Shown here piece after piece: positions 54,101 through 61,950 of a DNA stretch of 64,000 nucleotides. The notes below the pieces were generated by a model. That model saw nothing but the letters and a program-made list of their open reading frames with translations, ran no database searches and was not told the DNA's origin. The stretch covers positions 18,542-82,541 of the forward strand of contig CALHOU010000090.1 of NCBI GenBank assembly GCA_938035945.1. Reading direction: 5' to 3'. The translations under genes were made by a program, and so were the position numbers. This DNA comes from an uncultured Granulosicoccaceae bacterium. Lineage in GTDB: Bacteria > Pseudomonadota > Gammaproteobacteria > Granulosicoccales > Granulosicoccaceae. How positions within the stretch are numbered: position 1 is the first letter of the stretch; every line of letters begins with the position of its first letter.

Positions 54101-54234
54101 ACGGCACGCGAACGTTTACCTGGGTGGCAACGGCTGAGCATGTGGGTGATTGGGAACTACAATTTACCGCAACGGATAGTTTGGATGTTGGAATCACTTC
54201 TACATACAAAGTAGCAGTAAAAGTCATTCCATAA
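51184..54234 (+). CDS. Secreted multidomain glycoside-hydrolase-like protein (DUF5060 + TIM barrel + Ig-like domains)
   Basis: About 1016 residues. A signal peptide (hydrophobic core FALFVSSITLALSAHA) shows secretion. The mature part begins with a DUF5060-like beta-sandwich (about 35-140), then a TIM-barrel-like domain (about 170-490) with LPMNLGGDGQETFPF, a candidate acid/base in WNLGEEN and IDMDENTGG, a C-terminal sandwich of the putative collagen-binding type (about 500-590), a Pro/Glu/Asp-rich linker and three Ig-like (He_PIG/cadherin) repeats (NDAPVFNA, QPPAIMG, NAAPVFRV). The layout is that of DUF5060/DUF4038-type polysaccharide hydrolases. In a capsule locus it may trim or release the capsule, or attack algal glycan. 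ATG 51184 chosen; ATG 51205 also possible. Confidence 0.75.
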   Translation: MNHVVKSMICKHFFKFALFVSSITLALSAHAGQVTGELNKWSPITVDFIGPSASETDRSPNPFLDYKLDVTFTAPSGKSYLVPGFFAGNGQGGGTGEHWRVRFAADEVGQWRYQASMRQGSNVAIDTNSSAGSNLAINNAEGQFSISAQSTSAPGFLKYGRLEYTGEHYLKFRDGPYWIKSGTDSPENFLGYAGIDGTVDQNRSPFLHDYATHRGDARDDDPLFRNSSNGFDSRGITGALNYLSDQGVNSIYFLPMNLGGDGQETFPFVGGQNNAFNKTHYDISKLYQWNQVLNHAQRRGIALNIVLSETEPGNERWFDNGKLGVERKLYFRELIARFGYLLAAKWNLGEENDFPVSELRLHADYLNKLDWTKKPIAVHTQINNFRDYEKLVGDKLFSASSIQYDPPLADEFVETWRKRSREAGRKWVIDMDENTGGVSDRNADTRRKQITYDVYFSGGNLEWYYGYHPLPLGGDITAGDFRQREATWKTMRYAREFMQQNLPFWRMEPADQLVSGAANSFGGAEVFAATNDTYAIYFPNASGNATLDLGQASGSFSQRWFNPRNGQFAGDTKTVVGGKRIPIGSPPSARNDDWVVLIKSHNAQDLPDYSVGSNPEPASQPELVAVQENAADDDNQSEPESQSNNDDAIPPPPPSGPNDAPVFNAVGDLAAAMAGTTYKLTVAATDAQGVAPVITAETLPAGMRFASVVDGVVSLEWQVPSDASGSVSFELIAIDVQDRSLQATLPINIRVDEAPSAEPELETTPEPEDVETITDETTDEEPASALVDNSAAPTTQASETPVANPAANGDQPPAIMGADDARILAGKQYRKTIVPVDPEGIVASLRIVSPPAGASFVDNGNGTRDLIWTPKLTDTGSYDIKFIATDAGNVPHVVQKTMKLVVVQNPTALITITEKRSALDRNAAPVFRVIEDQQVAVGETLSFAVRPIDPEGIAPILHVNSPPANSRFTDNGDGTRTFTWVATAEHVGDWELQFTATDSLDVGITSTYKVAVKVIP

Positions 54235-54282
54235 ACGTCGCATCATCATCGGCTGGAAAGCTGATGATGACTATCAGAATGC

Positions 54283-56502
54283 TTATGCTTCTAGCGCGTC
54301 AAGTGTGGCCTGAAGCAAATCTAGATCGACGTCGAAGCTGGTTTCGCGTGTGTTCTTCTGAAACTCAGCCGATCCTACTTTCATCGCTTCTGCATACTGA
54401 ATCAAGCGCGGATAATCTTCGGCGGTTTCCATAATTGAATGGTATTCATGGCCACACATTTGCGCAAGGCCATAGTAAAACGGATACACGTGACGACCAA
54501 ACAGTTCGACCACCTTGATACCGGGCTGGCAAAAAACCATATTGGTTAAAGCACCACCGTGTGGTGATATCAGTACATCAGCACGAGCGAGCAACTTCGA
54601 TTGCTCAACAATACTCATGCCCTCCATTGATTCGATCGTAAAACCTGCTTTGCGTAAGATTGGCAGCATTTGATCTTCGTTAGCAACACCACGGCGTACG
54701 CCTTTAGGCCGGCTAATATAGAGCTTAATACGCTTACCGACTGGATACACGGGTGGGTACAAGTGCTTCAACCAACTCGGAATAAAACGGTTCATTTTAA
54801 GGTTAATGCCGTTATCAAAATTCATCATGATTAAACGATCACACTCAACATGGTTTTGAGTCTTTGTTTGCACCACACGCGATGCATCAATGCCCAAACG
54901 AACCAATGATTGCTTTTGAAACGAGCCGTTCATTTCGCGCACGATAAAATGATCAACACTGGATAGCGGAGTGCCAGCCACCTCTAACATGCCCAATTTT
55001 GGCAGTAGATCAAGCATCCAATGGTAGTAGCAATGCGCCCCCATGGAATCACCCAACAACATTGAAGTACCGGTCAGCGTTTTGTATTCACTCTGCGATG
55101 GTGCTGTGTAATCAGCATCGCTAACACCGTAGCGAGACACCACTTTCCCATCCTGACTTTTCACCAGCAGCTTATCACCGGTGAAAAATACTTTGGCATC
55201 ACGCACTTCAAGATGTCGAACCGGTGAAGTTCGCATCACCTTATCGTTGTTGATATTAACGCAATCGTTTTGCACTGTTTTTGGCGGATGAAGATGGTAA
55301 GTTTCGGGCGGCATAATGACGCGTTCGCTTACCCCCGACTCTTCGGCGCACAATGGTTTTTCGGCTTCAGCCAGGTCAACCGGGTCGACATCGACGCCAT
55401 AGTCGGCCAATCGTTCTGTTGCGAAACGCTTAATATTAAGCGTGTCTTCCGGCGTGCGGTTCATAAAACGCTCGGCTAATTCGGTTATGACTACATCGGG
55501 TTGCACTTTTTCAACATAATCGTAGTCGATACTTGCGTTCCAGATAAAGTGAACTTCGCGGAATGTCTCAGCTAACATACCGGTTAACAAGTGGTCGCGA
55601 TACTCAGAAAATGAGTCGCCAAACAAAATAACGCATTTATCTATCGCACTTTCGTGGTTGTTTTGATAAACCACCGATGAACCCACGTGCAAGCTAGGCT
55701 CATTGATTAAATCGTTCTCTTCTTTGTAGCGCACGATGTTGTTCGCATAAACACGCTCAGCGTTTTGACTAAGCTGGTAGAAGCGCGCCTTCTCTTTAAT
55801 CGGCTCGTCCAGCTTTGCACCAAGATCGAACATGACCGGCCCTTCAGAGAACGGGTAATTCAATAGCTCAGTTTTAGCTGGCACGCCCATACGTGCACAC
55901 AATAGTTGGTATGCGGAAAAACAACCCCAGAAAGACCAGTGCGTATCGGTTTTCCAATACAACAGGGTATCGTTCTCGTTAACCTGCTTTTCAAAGTAAG
56001 GTAGAACGTTAACCATGCACGGTACAGCCGCCGCATGCTTAGCAGCCATTTGATGGATCGGACTACCTTCTATATTCTGTATTTGACCTTCATAGAATTT
56101 ATGCAAAACCGTCAACTTTTCCGGTGCGGGCAGATGCAAATACTGAATGCCTTTCGCAGCCAATCGATTCGAACGGCCCTGGAGTAAGTCAACCCATTTT
56201 TTCGCCCGTTTCGGCGTGAACGAGGACTTACGCTTGTACATATCTAATACGTGATTAGAACCGGCAACCAGAAACAACCAATCGTCACGACCTTCATGCA
56301 CCAGACGTTCAGGTTTAGTTGGCTTGACCGGTCTAGGCGGTTCATCTACCGCCAGATCGATATCGAGCGAATCATCCACATTCACTTTCTTATCAACAAC
56401 TTTTAGGCTTGGACGTGCGTCGTGTTTATCTCCACTCGCCTCTTCGGCGGGTGTAGGCTCGATGGATGCTACGCTCTGACTATTGTCTAACGGCTGATTC
56501 AT
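54283..56502 (-). CDS. AlgJ-like SGNH acyltransferase domain fused to GT61 glycosyltransferase
   Basis: 739 residues in two parts. The N-terminal part (about 65-350) resembles AlgX/AlgJ: EGRDDWLFLVAGSNHVLDMY, a DTHWSFWG motif near 187 and the nucleophile GDSFSEYRDH near 293 give the Asp-His-Ser triad used to O-acetylate alginate. The C-terminal part (about 470-735) is a GT61-like glycosyltransferase: HCYYHWMLDLLPKLGMLE, YISRPKGVRRG and ISPHGGALTNMVFCQPG. The first 65 residues are an acidic/proline-rich tail; no signal peptide is seen, unlike AlgJ, so the acyltransferase half may act in the cytoplasm. The fusion is unusual. Read together with the following sulfotransferase gene. Confidence 0.8.
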   Translation of the reverse strand: MNQPLDNSQSVASIEPTPAEEASGDKHDARPSLKVVDKKVNVDDSLDIDLAVDEPPRPVKPTKPERLVHEGRDDWLFLVAGSNHVLDMYKRKSSFTPKRAKKWVDLLQGRSNRLAAKGIQYLHLPAPEKLTVLHKFYEGQIQNIEGSPIHQMAAKHAAAVPCMVNVLPYFEKQVNENDTLLYWKTDTHWSFWGCFSAYQLLCARMGVPAKTELLNYPFSEGPVMFDLGAKLDEPIKEKARFYQLSQNAERVYANNIVRYKEENDLINEPSLHVGSSVVYQNNHESAIDKCVILFGDSFSEYRDHLLTGMLAETFREVHFIWNASIDYDYVEKVQPDVVITELAERFMNRTPEDTLNIKRFATERLADYGVDVDPVDLAEAEKPLCAEESGVSERVIMPPETYHLHPPKTVQNDCVNINNDKVMRTSPVRHLEVRDAKVFFTGDKLLVKSQDGKVVSRYGVSDADYTAPSQSEYKTLTGTSMLLGDSMGAHCYYHWMLDLLPKLGMLEVAGTPLSSVDHFIVREMNGSFQKQSLVRLGIDASRVVQTKTQNHVECDRLIMMNFDNGINLKMNRFIPSWLKHLYPPVYPVGKRIKLYISRPKGVRRGVANEDQMLPILRKAGFTIESMEGMSIVEQSKLLARADVLISPHGGALTNMVFCQPGIKVVELFGRHVYPFYYGLAQMCGHEYHSIMETAEDYPRLIQYAEAMKVGSAEFQKNTRETSFDVDLDLLQATLDALEA

Positions 56503-56531
56503 ATCAGTATCTTGGGCTGTGAGTCCGTGGT

Positions 56532-57344
56532 TTACCCAGCTGCAACTTTGGCAACTGGCTCATCTTGGTACACCGCTTCGGTATAAGGTATTCCTGCTTC
56601 TTTACAGAAATGCTTATAGTCTGGGTATAAGAACTCAGCTAGCTTGTTATAGCTTTCCAATGAAATCTTATTTAAAGAACTGCCGGTAGAATATTTGACT
56701 ACACCAAATAATTCATTTTCCACATAGTCTTCATTCAAGAACGAAAATACATCCTTCATGGTCTCTTTGGGTTTTTGACGTAGTTGATCATTGTCTAACA
56801 CCAATAACTGATGCTTTTCAAACTCCTGACGGTAGGTCAAGAACTTACGCGTATACAAACTAAATCCCAAAACCAGGTTCAGGTAGTAACCCATGGTGGT
56901 AGTTTGACGATAGGCATCGTGGTAGTCCTGACAGAAAAACTCATCGATATCGACATCTTGTAGCGCAGGTGCAGCCGTGGTCACCTTTAAATGAGTGAAC
57001 TGGGAAATCGCACGGATGATCGGGTCACGTGTAATAACAATCACGCGCGGATCGGGCGCATAGGCGCGCATAAGTCGTGGAATTTGCGCAGTTGTTGTCG
57101 TATCAAAATACGTCGGGCTTGCATCAATACTACGGCAATTTTCCGGAATTTCCGTAAAGTGGCTTGAATACCAATCTGGGCCTTTGTCATAGAACAGCGA
57201 AAAGTAATGGATCTCTTTCGCTGAACCAGCTTGAATACCAGGGTGGGTGCAGATGTAATCGTGCAGGATGGTAGTTCCACCCTTCATCACGCCAGTGATA
57301 AAGATATCTGGTCTAACCGAACCATTCGCATTTAAAGTAGTCAT
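56532..57344 (-). CDS. PAPS-dependent sulfotransferase (capsule modification)
   Basis: 270 residues, sulfotransferase family of the heparan-sulfate type. The 5'-phosphosulfate loop is GVMKGGTTILHDYICTHPGI (18-37), the 3'-phosphate site VITRDPIIRAISQFTH near 100, and a GYY-type segment (TMGYYLNLVL) follows. It moves sulfate from PAPS to a hydroxyl or amino group of a polysaccharide. No signal peptide, so it acts in the cytoplasm before export. It lies upstream of the AlgJ/GT61 gene (about 30 bp) and downstream of the multi-domain glycosyltransferase, in one operon. Confidence 0.88.
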   Translation of the reverse strand: MTTLNANGSVRPDIFITGVMKGGTTILHDYICTHPGIQAGSAKEIHYFSLFYDKGPDWYSSHFTEIPENCRSIDASPTYFDTTTTAQIPRLMRAYAPDPRVIVITRDPIIRAISQFTHLKVTTAAPALQDVDIDEFFCQDYHDAYRQTTTMGYYLNLVLGFSLYTRKFLTYRQEFEKHQLLVLDNDQLRQKPKETMKDVFSFLNEDYVENELFGVVKYSTGSSLNKISLESYNKLAEFLYPDYKHFCKEAGIPYTEAVYQDEPVAKVAAG

Positions 57345-57372
57345 TCGTTTTCCTTACCTCATTCTTTTAGCG

Positions 57373-60300
57373 CTACGCAGCTTTTTTACCTTTCGCAGGC
57401 TTTTGCGCAAACTGGGTTCGCAACTCTTCGATGTAATCCTCCATCTCACGAGCTACCGCGTAGTCCGGGTCTACACGCTTGGTTACCAAGCTGTGTATGC
57501 CCTCTATTTCTCTTAGGTGCGCATCTGTGTCGAGTGAGTGCGTGACACTCTCATCGTGTCGACGATGCACATTCAATGAATCTGAAATGTATGCAATCGA
57601 GCGGCCTTCATGCGCCAGCACTTCCAAATACAGACGCCAGTCGCCCACCAAACGTAGATCAAACAAGTCCTCGCCCAAGGTATCGAGTGCTTCATCGAGC
57701 ATCTCTCGCTTCCACATGACAGAACTTACATTCATGATCACATTGCGAATCGACATGGCACGTTTAATAAAGTCCTGGCCTTCAAGACGAAAATCGTTCT
57801 GAAACAGCCCAGCATCCACCAACCGGTAGTAATAGTTGTAGTCCTTCGCCAGCAGCTCATCTTTGGTACCAATCTGCTTTGAATTGGTAAAGCTCATGGC
57901 CGTATCTTCTGAAAACGATTCGAGTGAGCGAGCTATAAACTCGGGCTCTGCCAAGTCATCAGCTTCTGCAATCCAGACGAAATCACCACGGCTGGCCTTC
58001 ATACCCTTCTTCCATTGATGGAATACATTGCCGCTATTGTTCTCGTTTTCAATTAGCTCAACTATGCGATTCGCATCCTCAGCCACATCACCTATTACAG
58101 CCACACTGTCATCTTTCGAACAATCGTCTAACACGATAGTTTCAAAAATGGGATAGGTTTGATCAAATACAGAATTCAATCGCGTCGGCATGTACTCTTC
58201 GTAGTTGTAGTTAGGCACCACTACCGACACCTTCTTCAACTCAGGGTTAAGCATTTGAATCAAGTCGAAGCAATAGTCATCAAATCGGCATTCCTCCGCA
58301 ACGTATTTAGCACGCGCTTCTTTCTCGGCTTTTGAATCGTTGTATAAGCAATGCACGATGGACCGGTTGATTTGTGCAACATCATTACGATCAACCACCT
58401 GACCATATTTAGACATCAATGCATCAAAACCAGTTGCTTCTTTAAACAACACAACAGGTGCTCCGACACACATTGCTTCTAATACCACCGATGGGTATGG
58501 GTCTTCGCGAGATGACAGGAACAAGCAGTCGGACGCTGAATAGTAATCGGCCATCTTAGTGGTAAAGCCCACCAAATGAATTCGCTTTTGCAGGGCAGCA
58601 TCTAAATCAGACTGAACCCAACGCTCCATCTCAACATCAATAGCGCCAGCCCATACAAAATGCACATCACCACGTTCGGCAATCATCTGCCTGGCGGTTT
58701 GCAAGAAAATATCAAAGCCTTTGCGCAAGTCGGCGAAACCAACGTTAAGTACCACCTTCGCATCGGTTGGAATGCCAAGCTCGCCTCTGATCTCAGCGCG
58801 CTTTTCATGATCATACTCAATCGGCATGTAAATACCTTGAGGATGAATCTTCTCGATCGTTTTAGAGTTCGAAACGTATTGCTGAAACCCGTCTTGCACA
58901 ATGTTAGACGGAAAGATTGCATACTTGGCCTGGTCGGCAATGATTTGCAGGTTTGGCGCAAGCTCGTATTCTTCAATCAGGTTGGGCAGTTCATGGATTA
59001 AGGTCACAACACTGACACCCGCACGCGTTAGCGCCGGAATAAGTGTGCCGGTGACACTGGTATTACATATGGCCATGTCAAAACCTTCATGACGCGCCCA
59101 GCCTTCTACATTCTTTTCACCCAGATTATCCAATACAACGGTGCGACACACATCGGCGTAGTCATCCACCAGCGGGCCAGATGATTTTAAAAGTATGGTG
59201 ACGTCCATACCAAATTGACGGGTATAGATTTTTGCCATGCTCATCAATAACATTTGCGCGCCGTGCTTATACGCATCGTGGCCAACCAACAATAGCTTCT
59301 GGCGATCACGCGCACCACTCAAACCGTGAACGGCACGACGGGTTGCATTCAAATACGCATGGCCATAATGCACATCAGGTTCTAGGTAGGCACCCTCTGC
59401 CCATTCGTTCCAGGCATTGATAAAAACCAAAGGCTCTTCTTGGAACGGATTGTTGTTAGCATAACGAATCGCACCTTGTAACCACTTTTCGTATAACGCA
59501 GGCGTTGAACCATGCATAGTAAAACCACGTCCTTCACGTCGGGCGTCGTTATCCCAATGCGGAACCACAGTTTTTACCAGTGGAAATTTTGGTGGCTTTT
59601 CACCTAAAGAGCGATCAATAACGTCACTATAGGCTTTAGCATAGCCTTCGTAATTCGGATCAAGGATATTCAAACGATCATGCATATTTGGAATATCTTT
59701 ACACACCTTGTGCGGTGGAAATTCAACCGCGCCATCTAAACCAAATACGCGTGGGTCTTCATCCCCAAACCCCTGAACCATCAACATCCACGGCTTGGTA
59801 CCAACCGATTTCGTCCACTTGTCGCGCCAGCGCGCCAGCGTTTCTTTTGCATTGGGTAGTAAACCGGGGCGGTAAATAATGAACAACGGGCGACCATCAA
59901 CCTGCATATAACGCGGGTTACGCATATAGGTTGCTGTGTCTTCGATAAAATCATCTTCGTCTTCGTCGCGATAATCTTGTTCGATTAGCACTTCACTATC
60001 AAAACCATCCCATGTACGCGTCCAGTTCTCGTTTGCAAACATGATGCAGAAGTCTTGCGGGATATCATCTGCCGCCGCGAACATATCCAATGGCTTGTCC
60101 ATTAAGCGCTTGCCGTTGAACCAGTAATAGTAGAAGCAAAAGGCTTCGATACCGTTCTTTAACGCAAGCTCTGATTGCTTATACAGAATGCTTTCATCGT
60201 TTAGATCGTAGAAGCCAAGGTCACGTGGAATGCGTGGCTGATAGTGACCAGCGTAGCGTGGCGTACCACGAGCCACATTGCGCCACTCAGAAAAACCCGT

Positions 60301-61836
60301 ACCCCACCAGCGATCATTATCTTCAAACGCATGAAACTGCGGCAAGTAAAAAGCTACCGTCTTGGCTTTTGCTACCAGACGTGAACAATCAACCGTACTA
60401 GGACCTTCAAAGTCAGGTCCTGGGTTTGCAAAGTACTTAATATTGCCAGCTATATCACCAAGGCTTGGCAAATCTTTATCGGTAACCGACTCTGGTAAAT
60501 CCGATACAATCGCAGCTGGGCTTTCTTTTTCAATATTTCGCTTTTGCAGCGCATGACTCACTGGATTGATATCCAACGCGCCTTGTAAAACGGTGTCTTT
60601 GTATTCTTCAGGATCGAAGTCTTCGCTCGGTTGGCGATGCTCACGCCAGCCATAACGGTAGTAGTGATCAACCGCTTGCATTCCTGCAGCTGCTACATCC
60701 GGGTATTTTGTAGAGTAATATTCCACATCAAACAAGGGGTTCGGGTTTAAACCTTTTGCCTGTCCTTCTTTTAAGTAGTGGACAAGCGCAACCACACTGT
60801 CATCTTTGATGTTGTAATGTGCGCGATACCAACTGGGGTCGAACATATCACAAGGCATGCGCCCCTCCGACTCGCCGTGTGCTGCGTAATGCGCGGCAGG
60901 AATGGTTTCATCAAGCTGGATATCTGGATAATGCTTGCAATACCATTCCTGGTCGAACAAGGCGTTCGGTGCTTTGCCATCCATGTACCCATCCTGGCAG
61001 TAGTCCAGAATCGGGTTCTTGCATTTACCGTATTGCTTTACATACCACGCCGCATCAAACATGCCCGTGGTTTCAAGTATGCTCATGAACCGCTTCATTT
61101 GTTCTGGCGTGTATCTGCGGTTCTCATCAGCGATTAAGTCAAGATCAACGCCAGGTACTGAACGTCCACCCAGCTTTGCTTCCATCACACCCTGCAGAAC
61201 AAAGTGTTGCAAACCACTGGTGATATTGCCATCAGCCAGTGATGCACGTACATCCATGTTAGCTAGCAGGTATTCTTTTTCTCTGTACTGATCAACCACT
61301 TGAACAGGCACAGCAACAAAGCGATCGGAAATGGTACGGATATTTTGTAAGCGACGCTTAACTGTGCGTCCACCACGAAAGCTTTGTCGTTTCTTTTCGT
61401 CACCTTCTAAGGCATCAGCAACAACTATCAATGCCATGCGGTAGTAAGACAAGGTATTGTGCAAACGAGAGTGCGCTGAACCTTCGTGGTAAGCATGCAA
61501 ATCATTGATATCGATTCGCTCGTAAAGATTATGCAGGTTTTCGGCGATATAGCGTGTGGTGTAAACTGCGCTCTTGCGTTTCGGCTTTACATCCAGCTTG
61601 CGCGCACCGCCAATGCGAAAAAACGATCTTGGCGATTCCAACTCTGCCAGAATTTTTCGCAAATACAAATTGGCGAATTGACCAGTTTCTGTTGAATTAT
61701 CGTCTGTTGATTTATTTGCGCCCTCCACTGTTTGCAAATAGTCAGTCAGACGTTGAGATTCTTTCATCACACGCGTGTATAGCGGCATCAAAGTGCGTGC
61801 TACTTTGCGATCATGAACTGAGCGATTGGAAAACAT
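57373..61836 (-). CDS. Giant multidomain glycosyltransferase (repeats + WbsX + GT4 + GT2)
   Basis: 1487 residues. Order: 1-250 helical, no known family; 259-425 four or five short repeats of the form FDxxWYxxxYxDI (FDAAWYVKQYGK, FDQEWYCKHYPDI, FDPSWYRAHYNI, FDVEYYSTKYPDV), as occur next to glycosyltransferases of cell-surface loci; 495-835 WbsX (GH99-like) domain with AFYLPQFHAFEDNDRWWGTG and NAWNEWAEGAYLEPD; 845-1195 GT4 domain (LLLVGHDAYKHGAQ, NVGFADLRKGFD, SSREDPYPSVVLEAM); 1203-1487 GT2 domain with VSVVVPNYNYEEYMP, DDCSKDD and a DxD-like AEADD. It could add several sugars of the repeat unit by itself. No membrane segment. It is the first gene of the unit with the sulfotransferase and AlgJ/GT61. 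Confidence 0.88.
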   Translation of the reverse strand: MFSNRSVHDRKVARTLMPLYTRVMKESQRLTDYLQTVEGANKSTDDNSTETGQFANLYLRKILAELESPRSFFRIGGARKLDVKPKRKSAVYTTRYIAENLHNLYERIDINDLHAYHEGSAHSRLHNTLSYYRMALIVVADALEGDEKKRQSFRGGRTVKRRLQNIRTISDRFVAVPVQVVDQYREKEYLLANMDVRASLADGNITSGLQHFVLQGVMEAKLGGRSVPGVDLDLIADENRRYTPEQMKRFMSILETTGMFDAAWYVKQYGKCKNPILDYCQDGYMDGKAPNALFDQEWYCKHYPDIQLDETIPAAHYAAHGESEGRMPCDMFDPSWYRAHYNIKDDSVVALVHYLKEGQAKGLNPNPLFDVEYYSTKYPDVAAAGMQAVDHYYRYGWREHRQPSEDFDPEEYKDTVLQGALDINPVSHALQKRNIEKESPAAIVSDLPESVTDKDLPSLGDIAGNIKYFANPGPDFEGPSTVDCSRLVAKAKTVAFYLPQFHAFEDNDRWWGTGFSEWRNVARGTPRYAGHYQPRIPRDLGFYDLNDESILYKQSELALKNGIEAFCFYYYWFNGKRLMDKPLDMFAAADDIPQDFCIMFANENWTRTWDGFDSEVLIEQDYRDEDEDDFIEDTATYMRNPRYMQVDGRPLFIIYRPGLLPNAKETLARWRDKWTKSVGTKPWMLMVQGFGDEDPRVFGLDGAVEFPPHKVCKDIPNMHDRLNILDPNYEGYAKAYSDVIDRSLGEKPPKFPLVKTVVPHWDNDARREGRGFTMHGSTPALYEKWLQGAIRYANNNPFQEEPLVFINAWNEWAEGAYLEPDVHYGHAYLNATRRAVHGLSGARDRQKLLLVGHDAYKHGAQMLLMSMAKIYTRQFGMDVTILLKSSGPLVDDYADVCRTVVLDNLGEKNVEGWARHEGFDMAICNTSVTGTLIPALTRAGVSVVTLIHELPNLIEEYELAPNLQIIADQAKYAIFPSNIVQDGFQQYVSNSKTIEKIHPQGIYMPIEYDHEKRAEIRGELGIPTDAKVVLNVGFADLRKGFDIFLQTARQMIAERGDVHFVWAGAIDVEMERWVQSDLDAALQKRIHLVGFTTKMADYYSASDCLFLSSREDPYPSVVLEAMCVGAPVVLFKEATGFDALMSKYGQVVDRNDVAQINRSIVHCLYNDSKAEKEARAKYVAEECRFDDYCFDLIQMLNPELKKVSVVVPNYNYEEYMPTRLNSVFDQTYPIFETIVLDDCSKDDSVAVIGDVAEDANRIVELIENENNSGNVFHQWKKGMKASRGDFVWIAEADDLAEPEFIARSLESFSEDTAMSFTNSKQIGTKDELLAKDYNYYYRLVDAGLFQNDFRLEGQDFIKRAMSIRNVIMNVSSVMWKREMLDEALDTLGEDLFDLRLVGDWRLYLEVLAHEGRSIAYISDSLNVHRRHDESVTHSLDTDAHLREIEGIHSLVTKRVDPDYAVAREMEDYIEELRTQFAQKPAKGKKAA

Positions 61837-61950
61837 TAACCACCTATAATTATAGTGTGAGAGCGAACCTGTCTATTCGCCCTGATTCGAGTGCGTGGCT
61901 GCACTCAACTTAAGTCAAAAAATGCAAAAACAAAGCCAGAAGCCGATCAC

